Part shown: positions 9,248 to 22,845 of the stretch, piece after piece
Layout: each line of letters opens with the position of its first letter
Position numbering within the stretch: the stretch's first letter is position 1
Assembly (NCBI GenBank): GCA_031400505.1
Contig: JANNPZ010000007.1
Location: 10,789 to 74,788 of the forward strand
Reading direction: 5' to 3'
Origin: JAIYDJ01 sp031400505
GTDB taxonomy: Bacteria; Pseudomonadota; Alphaproteobacteria; Rhodobacterales; Rhodobacteraceae
Length of the DNA stretch: 64,000 nucleotides
Made by a program: the position numbers and the translations under genes
Notes under the pieces: model-generated
Databases searched by the model: none
Told to the model about the DNA's origin: nothing
Seen by the model: only the letters and a program-made list of their open reading frames with translations

Positions 9248-10341
9248 ATGAGCGTGACGGGTCTGGCGATAACGGCCTTGACGCTGTCGCATTTCCGCAA
9301 CCACCGCGCGGCACAAATGCGCTTTGATGGACGGCCGGTGGCAATCATCGGGCCTAACGGCGCGGGCAAGACCAATATTCTTGAAGCGGTGTCGCTGTTG
9401 TCGCCCGGTCGCGGGTTGCGGCGCGCTGCGATGGACGATCTGGCGCAAAGGCCGGCAAACATCGGATGGAAAGTTTCTTGCGACGTCAATGGTCTGGAAG
9501 CCCAGCATCAGGTTGAGACCTGGGCCGGTCCGGGCGAGGGACGGCAGGTTCGGGTGAATGGAAAGCCGGTTGCCCAAGCGCATTTGGGGCGCATCTTGCG
9601 TGTGTTGTGGCTGGTTCCCGCGATGGATCGGTTGTGGATCGAAGCACCAGAGGGACGGCGGGCATTTCTGGATCGCATTGCACTCAGCTTTGCGCCGGAT
9701 CATGCCGAGGCGGTTCTTGGCTATGAAAAGGCGATGCGCGACCGCAACCGATTGTTGCGCGATCAGGTGATCGATCCGCACTGGTACGCAGCGCTGGAGA
9801 TGCAGATGGCCGGGTTTGGTGCGCGCATTGTCGCGAACCGGCACCTGGCGCTGGGCCGGCTTGGGCACGCCCAGGGCGGGACGCATGCTGCCTTTCCGCG
9901 TGCAGATCTGGCAATAGTAGGCGCAGACGGAGAGTTGGCCGGACCATTGATCGACGCATTGGCGGACGGGCGAAAGCGTGACATGGCGGCGGGGCGGACG
10001 CTGACCGGGCCGCATCGGGCGGACCTTGCCGCACGGTATGCATCGAAGGATGTTGCGGCAGACCAGTGTTCGACCGGCGAGCAGAAGGCGCTGTTGATCA
10101 GTGTCTTGCTGGCCAATGCGCGGGCGTTGGCGATGGATTTGGGGCAGGCGCCGATCTTGCTGCTGGATGAGGTGGCGGCGCATCTGGATACCGCACGGCG
10201 TGCAGCGCTTTATCACGAGATCTGCAACTTGGGGGCGCAGGCGCTGATGACAGGCACCGAAGCCGGGTTGTTTGACAGTCTGGGTGCACGGGGGCAGATG
10301 CTGAGCTTGGCCGAGGTGGACGGAGTATCAAGGATATCGGG

Positions 10342-10345
<4 letters not shown>
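9248..10345 (+). CDS. recF: DNA replication and repair protein RecF
   Basis: The protein is 365 aa, an SMC-like ATPase. Walker A is GPNGAGKTN (~residue 35), the family signature is CSTGEQKALLISVLLA (~280) and Walker B is APILLLDEVAAHLD (~305). It helps load RecA at gaps on single-stranded DNA. The stop overlaps the next start as ATGA (10342-10345), coupling it to a LysE-type exporter gene. Confidence 0.95.
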
Positions 10346-13492
<3,147 letters not shown>

Positions 13493-14617
13493 TCAGGCGG
13501 CGTCGAGGATGGTGCGCAGATCGTTCAGGCTCAACCCGACCGGGTTGGCCTTCATCGACGACGACACCAGCGCGGCCTCGGCCACTGCGACGTGATCCTT
13601 TGCCTGCAAGCCTTGTGCAGCCAGTCCCGGCAAACCCGCCGCCTTGGCCCATGCTTGCAGCGCATCGGGGGCATCGCCTGCCGAAACGCCCAAAGCTGTG
13701 CCCAGAACACGGCACACCTCGGTCAGCCGCGCTTTGGCATCGCCGTCGGCCCGCGCGCGGTTCATCTGCAACACCGGCCCCAGCAGCGCCCCGCAAATCG
13801 CGCCATGTGCCGCCGGAGTGATCCCACCGATCACGCCCGCCAGCCCATGCACCGCGCCAAGGCCCGAATTGGCCAGCGCCAGCCCACCACACAGCGAAAC
13901 CCAGGCCAAATCGTCCCGCGCCTCCGCATCATCGCCCTGCATCAGTTGGATCAGCGCCGCGATGCCCATTGGGATCGCTGCCTTGGTCAGGGCGTCGGTA
14001 AACGGCGTGGCGCGGGTGCATACGAACGGCTCGATCACCTGCGTCAACGCATCCAGCCCCGAGGCGAGCGTTACCCCGCGCGGCGTATAGTCAGTCAACG
14101 CCGGGTCCACGATGGCGATCCGGGCTAGCATCCGGTCATCGCGCAGGCTGACCTTGCGGCCATGGTCCGGCACGCCGATGACGGCATTCTTGGTGGCCTC
14201 TGCCCCGGTGCCGCTGGTGGTCGGGATGGCGATGAAGGGCAGCGGCGGGGCGGTCAGCGGCAGGCCACGGCCCACCACCTCCAGATAGTCCATCGGTTCG
14301 CCCGGCGCGGGGATCAGCGCGGCCAAGGCCTTGGCCATGTCCAGAACCGCCCCACCGCCGATGCCGACCACCACCTGGGGGTCAAAGGCGCGCGTCCAGA
14401 ACAGCGCCTCGGTCAGCATCTGTAAGGTCGGCTCGCCGCGGCAAGGCAGGCTCTGCACCTCGGCCCCGGGGATCGCCAGCCAACCCGTGCGCTGCGCGTC
14501 CGATCCGTGAACCACCAGCACCCGCATTCCAAACGCACCGATCAGCGCCCCGGCCTTGGCCGCCTCACCGCGCCCGAACAGGATGCGCCCCGGTGCGGTG
14601 ATGCCAAAGGGCGTCAT
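13493..14617 (-). CDS. Iron-containing alcohol dehydrogenase family protein
   Basis: The protein is 374 aa of the group III (Fe-ADH) family. It has the dinucleotide-binding [17 protein letters not shown] (~93) and the [11 protein letters not shown] motif. Of the four metal ligands, Asp (in SGLDALTQ) and two His (VHGLAG and AAHGA) are visible. The second ligand, usually His in DALTH, is Gln here; I believe this variant occurs in a subgroup of the family. The start overlaps the glpK stop as ATGA, so it is read with glycerol kinase, which hints at a polyol or glycerol-derived substrate. It could equally be a general aldehyde/alcohol reductase. Confidence 0.85.
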   Translation of the reverse strand: MTPFGITAPGRILFGRGEAAKAGALIGAFGMRVLVVHGSDAQRTGWLAIPGAEVQSLPCRGEPTLQMLTEALFWTRAFDPQVVVGIGGGAVLDMAKALAALIPAPGEPMDYLEVVGRGLPLTAPPLPFIAIPTTSGTGAEATKNAVIGVPDHGRKVSLRDDRMLARIAIVDPALTDYTPRGVTLASGLDALTQVIEPFVCTRATPFTDALTKAAIPMGIAALIQLMQGDDAEARDDLAWVSLCGGLALANSGLGAVHGLAGVIGGITPAAHGAICGALLGPVLQMNRARADGDAKARLTEVCRVLGTALGVSAGDAPDALQAWAKAAGLPGLAAQGLQAKDHVAVAEAALVSSSMKANPVGLSLNDLRTILDAA

Positions 14618-16098
14618 ACCGACATGGTTGCGGCAACCGCCCGCCCCCAGCGGGCGTATTTAGCGGCGCGGGTGGCCTCGTCCATCGTGGGGGCAAAGCG
14701 GCGTTGCAAGGCCCATGTTTTTTGAAACTCTTCCGGATCGGGGCAGATCCCGGCCTGCAGACCCGCAAGATAGGCCACCCCCAAGGCTGTCGTTTCCGTC
14801 ACCACAGGCCGGTCCACCGGTGCGCCCAGAATGTCGGACAGGAACTGCATCGCCCAATCGCTGGCCGTCATCCCGCCATCGACCCGCAGCACCCCGTCCG
14901 CCGCCGCCCCCCAGTCGGCACGCATCGCCTCCAAAAGGTCCCGGGTCTGGTAGCCAACCGATTCGAGCGCCGCGCGCGCCAGTTCCGCCGGACCCGAGTT
15001 GCGCGTCAGACCGTAGATCGCCCCCCGACTGTCGGGCCGCCAATAGGGTGCACCAAGCCCGGTGAAGGCGGGCACCAGCACAACGCCTTGCGCCTCGTCG
15101 GCAAGCTCCGCCAAAGGTTGCGTTTCCTTCGCCTCACGGATGATCTTGAGGCCATCGCGCAGCCATTGCACCACGGCCCCCGCGATGAAGATTGACCCTT
15201 CCAGCGCATAGGTCGGCCTACCGTTCAGCTGATAGGCGATGGTGGTCAGCAGGCGGTTATTCGACGGCACCATGTCGGCCCCGGTGTTCAACAGGGCAAA
15301 GCACCCCGTCCCATAAGTCGATTTCATCATGCCGGGGGTAAAGCAGGCCTGCCCCACCGTTGCCGCCTGCTGGTCCCCTGCCACACCAAGGATCGGGATC
15401 TCGCGGCCGAACAGGTCGGCGCGGGTCAGGCCAAAGTCGGCGGCGCAGTCGCGGACTTCGGGCAGCAGCGACATGGGGATTTCAAGAAGGCGGCAGATTT
15501 CGGCGTCCCACTGGCCCGTCGCGATGTTGTAAAGCATGGTCCGGGCAGCGTTGGTGGCGTCGGTCGCATGGGTGCGCCCGCCGGTCAGTTTCCAGATCAG
15601 ATAGGTATCGACTGTGCCGAACATCAACGCACCCCGGGCGGCCCGGGCGCGGGCATCCGGTACATGATCGAGCAGCCATTTGACTTTGGTGGCCGAGAAA
15701 TACGGGTCGAGCAGCAACCCCGTCCGCGCCGTGATCATCGCGGCGTGGCCTGCGGCCGTCAGCGCCTCGCAGGTGGGTGCGGTCCGGCGGTCTTGCCAGA
15801 CGATGGCGTTGTGGATCGGATGGCCAGTTTCGCGGTCCCAGATCAGGGTCGTCTCGCGTTGGTTGGTGATGCCGATGGCGGCGATGGATTTCGCGTCGAT
15901 CCCGGCCTTTTCGATCGCGGCGCGGGCCGTGCCTGCGACGGTTGCCCAGAGGTCTGACGGGTCATGTTCGACCCATCCCGGCGCGGGGTAGATCTGGGGA
16001 AACTCTTCCTGCGCCTTAGCCACCACTCGAAGAGCAGCGTCGAACAGAATTGCCCGCGATGAAGTGGTGCCCTGATCGATGGCGAGGATATGGGTCAT
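14614..16098 (-). CDS. glpK: Glycerol kinase
   Basis: The protein is 494 aa, a FGGY-family kinase. It begins [19 protein letters not shown] (phosphate-binding loop) and has the FGGY signatures around [15 protein letters not shown] and [16 protein letters not shown]; the catalytic Asp lies in the middle of the protein. GGGAGG precedes the ATG by 6 bases. It makes sn-glycerol 3-phosphate, which GlpD (23.9 kb) oxidises. In Rhizobium the order is glpD-S-T-P-Q-U-V-K; here glpK is cut off from glpV by three unrelated genes but keeps the same strand. Confidence 0.97.
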   Translation of the reverse strand: MTHILAIDQGTTSSRAILFDAALRVVAKAQEEFPQIYPAPGWVEHDPSDLWATVAGTARAAIEKAGIDAKSIAAIGITNQRETTLIWDRETGHPIHNAIVWQDRRTAPTCEALTAAGHAAMITARTGLLLDPYFSATKVKWLLDHVPDARARAARGALMFGTVDTYLIWKLTGGRTHATDATNAARTMLYNIATGQWDAEICRLLEIPMSLLPEVRDCAADFGLTRADLFGREIPILGVAGDQQAATVGQACFTPGMMKSTYGTGCFALLNTGADMVPSNNRLLTTIAYQLNGRPTYALEGSIFIAGAVVQWLRDGLKIIREAKETQPLAELADEAQGVVLVPAFTGLGAPYWRPDSRGAIYGLTRNSGPAELARAALESVGYQTRDLLEAMRADWGAAADGVLRVDGGMTASDWAMQFLSDILGAPVDRPVVTETTALGVAYLAGLQAGICPDPEEFQKTWALQRRFAPTMDEATRAAKYARWGRAVAATMSV

Positions 16099-16186
16099 TT
16101 AGAGCCTCCCTGTTGGTCATTTGCCTTGTGCGCGGGATCAGCGGTTCGATCCGCTGATCCCGGCGGATTTCAATTCGGGCCTCGTG

Positions 16187-16681
16187 TCAGCCCCGGTCTA
16201 TCATTTGCAACACCGCAACCAGAACGATGCCGTACAGAACATGCCCCACCAGCGCGACCCAGGTGATGCCGGTAAAGCCCAGAAAGAACGGCAAGCCCGC
16301 AATCGCCGTGATGCCGCCAATCGCGAATACCCACATGCCGAACCCATAGACCGCTGCGGGCAGAAACCAGTGGCTCTCTCCGACCACGGCGCGCCAGAGC
16401 GGCGCAAAGATTAAAAGCCAGCCGACGGGATAGCCGATCAGGCCGACCAGATAGAAATGCATGAAGTAGCCAGCAAAGTCGCTGTTGGGCAGGCCAAGCG
16501 CGCCCAGCAGGCTGCGGGCCAAGCCATGAGGGGAAAGGTTGGCAAGACCCAGCGCGGGGCTGATGACCTGGCCCCACAAATCAAAGGCGTTGCTGGCAAA
16601 GAAGCCTGCGACGAACATCACGCCAAGGGTGCTTGCTGTCAGGGCAGGAATGGTGCCGAGGGGGCGTTGGGAGGTGCTCAT
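16187..16681 (-). CDS. Four-helix integral membrane protein of unknown function
   Basis: The protein is 164 aa. Four hydrophobic segments are visible: GVMFVAGFFASNAFDLWG (~20-38), HFYLVGLIGYPVGWLLIFAP (~78-97), AAVYGFGMWVFAIGGITAIAGLPFF (~110-132) and ITWVALVGHVLYGIVLVAVLQ (~138-160). Aromatic and histidine residues sit at the helix ends. I do not recognise the family. It is on the same strand as glpK, 88 bases upstream of it. Codon use is normal for the region, so it is likely a real gene. Confidence 0.75.
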   Translation of the reverse strand: MSTSQRPLGTIPALTASTLGVMFVAGFFASNAFDLWGQVISPALGLANLSPHGLARSLLGALGLPNSDFAGYFMHFYLVGLIGYPVGWLLIFAPLWRAVVGESHWFLPAAVYGFGMWVFAIGGITAIAGLPFFLGFTGITWVALVGHVLYGIVLVAVLQMIDRG

Positions 16682-16844
16682 GTTCTAAACTGGTCCTTTT
16701 TACAGATGTATGTTGCCGGTGCCCTTGGTCACCATGCCGGAGTCTGTCCGTCAACTCTGCCCTTCAATGTGCCGTGATTTGTCACACTCTGTTCAACGAC
16801 TGTTACAGGAATTCTCTCAAAAGCTATTGATTTCATAGCACGTT

Positions 16845-17261
16845 TCATAGGTTCTTCTCAAAAATGACTTCGCCGTCCGCCGCCGTTCCGCGCGCCTGCC
16901 AGCCGAGCCTGCGATAAAGCCGCTCGGCTTTTGTGCCGGGATCAGTGGTCAGTTGCGCCGTAATGGTTCCGTTTGCCGCCAGATCGGCGCAGGCGCGGCG
17001 CAGAAGATGCGCGCGCAGGCCGCCCTGATGAGCCGGGTCCACAAACAGGGCCCAGATCGTGCCATCGGCCGGATCGCTGGCCGAAAAGCCGACGATCTAG
17101 CCGGCTGCCCTGGCAATCCAGACACGGTTTTGCGAGACAAAGCGGAAATAGTCGTCGGGGGTGACCGAGGTCGGATCGGACAATCGGTTTTCCAGAACTG
17201 CGCCCCGGATTTCGATCAGGCGGGGGATATCGGCGCATGTGGCGCGGTCAAAAATGGGCAT
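16845..17261 (-). pseudogene. GNAT N-acetyltransferase gene interrupted by an in-frame TAG
   Basis: Reading from ATG 17261 gives MPIFDRATCADIPRLIEIRG and 54 sense codons, then TAG (17099-17097). The same frame continues as IVGFSASDPADGTIWALFVDPAHQG and through a second half of the acetyl-CoA fold to AERLYRRLGWQ...EVIFEKNL. The two halves together make a normal 138-codon GNAT protein. In relatives the residue before IVGF is usually Glu, Gln or Lys, so one base change explains the stop. The splice-site-like Q/RxxGxG/A loop (HQGGLRAHLL) has also lost its usual spacing. It reads as a recent pseudogene, unless an amber suppressor or sequencing error is involved. Confidence 0.8.
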
Positions 17262-17314
17262 CTGGAACCTCTCGGGATCTTGGCGGGGGCAATCGGGCGG
17301 GCTAGAACCGCACC

Positions 17315-17896
17315 ATGAGAGTGCCGTTGCTGATCGTCATCGCTTCAGGTATCGCGCTGGCGGTTGCATGGGTTGTGCCGAGCCTTTCGGATGTTCTGTT
17401 GCTGGCGGGTCCAGCGGCAGTTGCCGGTGTCATTCTGGTAATCCGGGCGCTTCTGGCACGCAGGGCCAGCCCCAGGTCGATCCTGATCGACGGATCGAAC
17501 GTGCTGTATTGGAATGGCGGAACACCGCAGATCGACACTTTGCGCGCGGTGGTAGGGCAGCTGACAGAACGGGGCTTTGCGCCTCATGTCGTGTTTGATG
17601 CCAATGCGGGCTATCTGGTGGCGGGCAAATATCAGCATTACGGGGCGATGGGGGCGCTTTTGGGGTTGCCGGAGGATCGGGTGATCGTGGTTGCTAAAGG
17701 GTCGCCTGCCGATCCGGTATTGTTGGCTGCGGCGCGCGAGATGGGCGCGCGGATTGTGACGAACGACCGATACCGCGACTGGGTGGCGGCGTATCCCGAG
17801 GTGGCAGAACCGGGGTTTCTGATCCGGGGCGGGTTCACTTCCGGTGCGGTCTGGATCAATCTGGAAGAAAGGGCGGGGATTTCTCCCCGCCCTTAG
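17315..17896 (+). CDS. Membrane-anchored NYN/PIN-like ribonuclease (Zc3h12a-type fold)
   Basis: The protein is 193 aa. Two hydrophobic helices (about 4-23 and 27-46) precede a soluble domain. That domain starts SILIDGSNVLYWNGG (~55), has an acidic residue in HVVFDANAGYLV and a late VTNDRYRDW motif, the pattern of acidic active-site residues in NYN/PIN nucleases of the Zc3h12a RNase family. Such domains cut RNA with Mg2+. No partner gene indicates a target RNA. The last ~9 codons form one arm pair of a terminator hairpin used by the convergent glpV. Confidence 0.72.
   Translation: MRVPLLIVIASGIALAVAWVVPSLSDVLLLAGPAAVAGVILVIRALLARRASPRSILIDGSNVLYWNGGTPQIDTLRAVVGQLTERGFAPHVVFDANAGYLVAGKYQHYGAMGALLGLPEDRVIVVAKGSPADPVLLAAAREMGARIVTNDRYRDWVAAYPEVAEPGFLIRGGFTSGAVWINLEERAGISPRP
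17871..17892 (-). terminator. Terminator of the glpDSTPQUV operon
   Basis: GGGCGGGGA and TCCCCGCCC form a perfect 9-bp stem with a 4-base loop. On the minus strand the hairpin is followed by TTTCTTCC, a weak T tract. It lies 8 bases beyond the glpV stop and is embedded in the 3' end of the convergent NYN gene. Confidence 0.75.
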
Positions 17897-17899
17897 GCC

Positions 17900-19621
17900 T
17901 TAGTTCTGCCAGGACTTGATCAGCTCGTCATAGGCGATGGTTTCGCCTGCGGGCTTTTCGTTTTCCAGCTTGGCCACCGGCGCGCCGGGCTCGTCGAGCC
18001 ATACCTGCGGGTCCTTCTCTTCGTTCATCACCGGGCCAAGATCACCCTGAGCGCCGGATTTCTCCAGACGGATCAGAACCTTCTCTTGTTCGGCGCAGAG
18101 GCTGTCCAAAGCTTCCTGCGGCGACTTGGCGCCCGACATCGCGTCGCCGATGTTCTGCCACCACAGTTGTGCCAGTTTCGGATAGTCCGGGATGTTGGTG
18201 CCGGTCGGCGACCACTGAACGCGGGCGGGCGAGCGGTAGAACTCGATCAGGCCACCCAGTTTCGCGGCGCGGTCGGTGAAGGACGCATGCTGGATGGTGG
18301 ACTCACGAATGAAGGTCAGGCCGACATGGCTTTTCTTCACGTCCACGGTCTTCGAGGTGACGAACTGGGCATAAAGCCAAGCCGCCTGTGCGCGGTCCAC
18401 CGGGGTCGATTTCATCAGAGTCCACGAACCGGCATCCTGATAGCCGATCTTCTGGCCATCCTGCCAATAGACGCCATGCGGCGAGGGGGCCATACGCCAT
18501 TTCGGCGTGCCGTCGGCGTTCATCACCGGGGTGCCTTCGACGACCGAGGCCGCGGTGAAGGCAGTGTACCAGAACATCTGCTGGGCAATCGCACCCTGTG
18601 CAGGAACCGGGCCAGCTTCACCAAAGGTCATGCCGGCAGCTTCTGGCGGCGAGAACTTTTGCAGCCATTCGATTGCCTTGGTCACGGCATAGACCGCCGC
18701 TGCGTCGTTCGTGGAACCGCCACGCGCAACGCAGGACCCGACGGGCTGGGACTTCTCGTTCACACGAATGCCCCATTCATCGACCGGCAGGCCGTTGGGT
18801 TCACCCACGTCGCCCATTCCGGCCATCGACATCCACGCATCGGTGTAACGCCAGCCGAGCGAGGGATCCTTCTTACCGTAGTCCATGTTGCCGAACACTT
18901 TGTCCGGGCCACCGGCATAGGTCATGTCGCGGCCGGTGAAGAATTCGGCGATGTCCTCATAGGCCGACCAGTTGACCGGAACGCCGAGGTCATAGCCATA
19001 CTTGGCCTTGAAATCGTCTTTGGTTTTCTGGTCGTTGAACCAGTCGTAGCGGAACCAGTAAAGGTTCGCGAACTGCTGGTCGGGCAGCTGGTAAAGCTTG
19101 CCATCCGGGCCGGTGGTGAACTTGGCCCCGATGAAATCGGCCAGATCGAGACCCGGGTTGGTCACGGCAGCGCCTTCGCCGGCCATCCAGTCGGTCAGGT
19201 TGCGCGCCAGCTGATAGCGCCAGTGGGTGCCGATCAGGTCAGAGTCGTTGATGTAGGCGTCATAGATGTTTTCGCCCGACTGCATCTGTGTCTGCAGCTT
19301 TTCGACAACATCGCCTTCGCCGATCAGGTCGTGGGTGACCTTGATGCCGGTGATCGCCTCGAACGCCGGGGCCAGCACCTTGGATTCGTATTCATGCGTG
19401 CCGATGGTTTCGGAGACGACCTTGATTTCCAGGCCGGCATAGGGTGCAGCGGCATCGATGAACCATTGCAGTTCCGCTTCCTGGCCAGCGCGGTCAAGCG
19501 TGGACTGATCGCCGATTTCGGCGTCGAGGAAGGCTTTCGCCGCCTCGATATCCGCCCAGGCGGGGGCGCCCAGGGCCATCAGCGCAAGCGCCATGGCGGT
19601 GGTTTGGTGACGCAATCTCAT
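17900..19621 (-). CDS. glpV: Glycerol ABC transporter substrate-binding protein GlpV
   Basis: The protein is 573 aa, an extracellular solute-binding protein with a Sec signal peptide (MRLRHQTTAMALALMALGAPAWA, cleaved before DIEAAKA). I chose ATG 19621 because GGGAGGAATAAC lies before it and a signal peptide follows; the frame runs 121 codons further upstream without conservation. It is larger than typical sugar-binding proteins, as is GlpV of the Rhizobium glycerol system. It captures glycerol in the periplasm for GlpPQ-GlpST. It is the last gene of the operon glpD-S-T-P-Q-U-V. Confidence 0.92.
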   Translation of the reverse strand: MRLRHQTTAMALALMALGAPAWADIEAAKAFLDAEIGDQSTLDRAGQEAELQWFIDAAAPYAGLEIKVVSETIGTHEYESKVLAPAFEAITGIKVTHDLIGEGDVVEKLQTQMQSGENIYDAYINDSDLIGTHWRYQLARNLTDWMAGEGAAVTNPGLDLADFIGAKFTTGPDGKLYQLPDQQFANLYWFRYDWFNDQKTKDDFKAKYGYDLGVPVNWSAYEDIAEFFTGRDMTYAGGPDKVFGNMDYGKKDPSLGWRYTDAWMSMAGMGDVGEPNGLPVDEWGIRVNEKSQPVGSCVARGGSTNDAAAVYAVTKAIEWLQKFSPPEAAGMTFGEAGPVPAQGAIAQQMFWYTAFTAASVVEGTPVMNADGTPKWRMAPSPHGVYWQDGQKIGYQDAGSWTLMKSTPVDRAQAAWLYAQFVTSKTVDVKKSHVGLTFIRESTIQHASFTDRAAKLGGLIEFYRSPARVQWSPTGTNIPDYPKLAQLWWQNIGDAMSGAKSPQEALDSLCAEQEKVLIRLEKSGAQGDLGPVMNEEKDPQVWLDEPGAPVAKLENEKPAGETIAYDELIKSWQN

Positions 19622-19689
19622 GTTATTCCTCCCAGAATGTTGAGACGTTCGGTTTGCCCCCGTTTGGCGAGGGGTCGTCGGTGCCTTGC

Positions 19690-20090
19690 TTAGACCCAGC
19701 GAAAGACGGCTACGGCGTAGGCAAGGCATAGGATCAGCGCATAGGTCAGAGGTGCGCCGAAGGCGGCGAGCCAGGCCAGCGAAATGAAGGCCGAGCCCAG
19801 AAGGGTAATGAACAGCCGATCGCCCCGCGTGGTTTCGATCCGCAGAATACCGACGCGCGGGGTTTCGGGATAGCGGATGGCGAGGATGGTAAAGATCACC
19901 AGCAGACAGCCGATGATGAAAAAGAAAAGGGCAATGGGCAAGGTCCAGGCCATCCAGCCGCCCGGGATCATTGGATCGGTCCACAGGATGCCACTATCGT
20001 CGCGCGGGGCGGCGGCGAATAGCGCAACCAGAATGGCCAGTGCCAGAGCGATAACGCCGGTGTAGATGAGCGGCCAACGGGTTTTCGTCA

Positions 20091-20094
<4 letters not shown>
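19690..20094 (-). CDS. glpU: Small membrane subunit GlpU (DUF2160 family)
   Basis: The protein is 134 aa with three or four hydrophobic helices (LIYTGVIALALAILVALFAA, TLPIALFFFIIGCLLVIFTILAI, LFITLLGSAFISLAWLAAF, LTYALILCLAYAVAVFRWV). Position and size match GlpU of the rhizobial glycerol importer, encoded between glpQ and glpV. The exact role is unknown. The start overlaps the glpQ stop as ATGA. Confidence 0.88.
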
Positions 20095-20893
<799 letters not shown>

Positions 20894-20897
<4 letters not shown>

Positions 20898-21766
20898 TTC
20901 GTCTCCTGCTTATCAAGGGTCGTCATCACGGTGTAGAACACCCAAGAGACCAGCAGGATCACGAGGAAATACATCAGACTGAACGCCGCAGCCGGGCCAA
21001 GGTCAAACTGTCCGACGGCCATTTTCACGAGGTCGATCGACAGGAAGGTGGTCGAGTTGCCAGGTCCACCGCCGGTCAGCACGAAGGGTTCAGTGTAGAT
21101 CATGAAGCTGTCCATGAACCGCAGCAAGACGGCGATCAAAAGGACTCCGGCCATTTTCGGAAGCTCGATATAGCGGAAGATGCTCCACCGGCTGGCCTGA
21201 TCGATGCTGGCGGCCTGATAATAGGCCTGCGGGATGGATTGAAGGCCCGCGTAGCACAGCAGCGCCACGAGGCTGGTCCAGTGCCAGACATCCATGATGA
21301 TGATCGTTACCCAGGCATCCAGCGCGTCATTGGTATAGTTGTAATCGATGCCCATCGCGGCCAGCGTGTGGCCCAGAAGGCCGATATCCACGCGCCCAAA
21401 AATCTGCCAGATCGTGCCGACGACATTGAACGGGATCAGCAGCGGCAGCGCCATCAGAACAAGGCAAAAGCTGCTCCAGAAGCCCTTCTTCGGCATGTTG
21501 AGGGCGACGTATATACCCAGAGGCACCTCGATGGCCAAAATGATCGCCGAGAACAGCACCTGTCGGCCCAGCGCCTCGTGCATGCGGTCCGACGCGAGCA
21601 TGTCTTCGAACCAGCCGAGGCCGTTCCAGAAGAACTCGTTGTTCCCGAACGTGTCGTTGAATGCATAGTTCACGACTGTCATCAGCGGGATGACGGCAGA
21701 AAACGCGACCAGCACCAGAACCGGCAGTACCAGAAACCAGGCCCAGTTGTTTTGGGTCTTGTCCAT
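20894..21766 (-). CDS. glpP: Glycerol ABC transporter permease GlpP
   Basis: The protein is 290 aa, a MalF/UgpA-type permease. The first helix is WAWFLVLPVLVLVAFSAVIPLMTVV and the EAA loop is PQAYYQAASIDQASRWSIFRYIELP. The start shares one base with the glpT stop (TGATG). It pairs with GlpQ. Confidence 0.93.
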
Positions 21767-22842
21767 CAGGCAGAGGCTCCTTTGACACGCCAGTCGTCGG
21801 CATAGACGTTCACCCGGCTCGGGTCGAAACGGACATGGGTCAAATCTGCGCCAAGCGTTTGATGCTCGCCCACGATGATGCTGATCTGGCTTCCTTCAAC
21901 ATCGGCGCGAATGATGCGATGGCGACCGACATCCTCGATACGCGATATACGGGCAGGCAGTCCGATGCCGGCGGTCATTTCAGCATATTCGGGACGGATA
22001 CCGATCTGGGTCCGACCGGTCTGCGGCGCATAGGTCTGACCCAGCGGGACCGGCCCGGCGGCGGTGTAAGCCTGGTTCCCACGAATTTCGGCCGCAAGCA
22101 AGTTCATCCCCGGCGACCCGATGAAGTATCCCACGAACGTATGTTCGGGCGTCTCGAACAGTTCCTGCGGTGTGCCCATCTGCACCACGCGGCCTTCGTG
22201 CAGGACCACCACCTTGTCGGCAAAGGTCAGCGCCTCGGTCTGGTCGTGGGTTACATAGATCATCGTGTGGCCAAACTCGCGGTGCAGCAGTTTCAGCTGC
22301 GTGCGCAGTTCCCATTTCATGTGCGGGTCGATGACGGTCAGCGGCTCGTCGAACAGGATGGCATTCACATCCTCGCGCACCATGCCGCGGCCAAGCGATA
22401 TCTTCTGTTTGGCATCCGCCGTAAGCCCGCGTGCCTTGCGATCCAGCGTCGCCTCCATGCCGATCATCGCGGCGATTTGTGCCACGCGGGACTGGATGTA
22501 GGCAGGGTCCATCCCACGATTGCGCAGCGGGAAGGCAAGGTTTTCGCGCACCGTCATTGTGTCGTAGACGACCGGAAACTGGAAGACCTGGGCAATGTTG
22601 CGTTCGGCGGTCGGGGCCTGGGTCACGTCCCGATCGCCAAACAGCACGCGACCATGCGACGGATGGACAAGACCCGATATGATGTTCAACAGCGTGGTCT
22701 TGCCGCAGCCCGACGCCCCCAACAAGGCATAGGCACCACCGTCATCCCAGACATGGTCCATTTCTTTCAGCGCATAATCCGCTTCGGATTTCGGGATCGG
22801 CAAGTAGCTGTGTGCGAGGTTGGAAAGGGTAATGCGGGCCAT
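21766..22842 (-). CDS. glpT: Glycerol ABC transporter ATPase GlpT, with degenerate signature motif
   Basis: The protein is 358 aa, a MalK-like ATPase with a C-terminal regulatory (TOBE/OB) domain. Walker A is GASGCGKTT, the Q loop lies in VFQFPVV, Walker B is AILFDEPLTVID, and the H-loop His is in VTHDQTEAL. The ABC signature, normally LSGGQ, is replaced by LTADAKQKISLGR. That is complementary to the defect of GlpS, so one of the two composite ATP sites should be inactive. It lies 3 bases downstream of glpS. Confidence 0.93.
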   Translation of the reverse strand: MARITLSNLAHSYLPIPKSEADYALKEMDHVWDDGGAYALLGASGCGKTTLLNIISGLVHPSHGRVLFGDRDVTQAPTAERNIAQVFQFPVVYDTMTVRENLAFPLRNRGMDPAYIQSRVAQIAAMIGMEATLDRKARGLTADAKQKISLGRGMVREDVNAILFDEPLTVIDPHMKWELRTQLKLLHREFGHTMIYVTHDQTEALTFADKVVVLHEGRVVQMGTPQELFETPEHTFVGYFIGSPGMNLLAAEIRGNQAYTAAGPVPLGQTYAPQTGRTQIGIRPEYAEMTAGIGLPARISRIEDVGRHRIIRADVEGSQISIIVGEHQTLGADLTHVRFDPSRVNVYADDWRVKGASA

Positions 22843-22845
22843 GCG

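Noticed and set aside
8852..10216. 454-codon minus-strand ORF opposite dnaN/recF
   Set aside because: It is a shadow frame of two certain genes on the other strand.
18086..19693. 535-codon plus-strand ORF opposite glpV
   Set aside because: It is a shadow of glpV; GC-rich third positions keep the antisense frame open.
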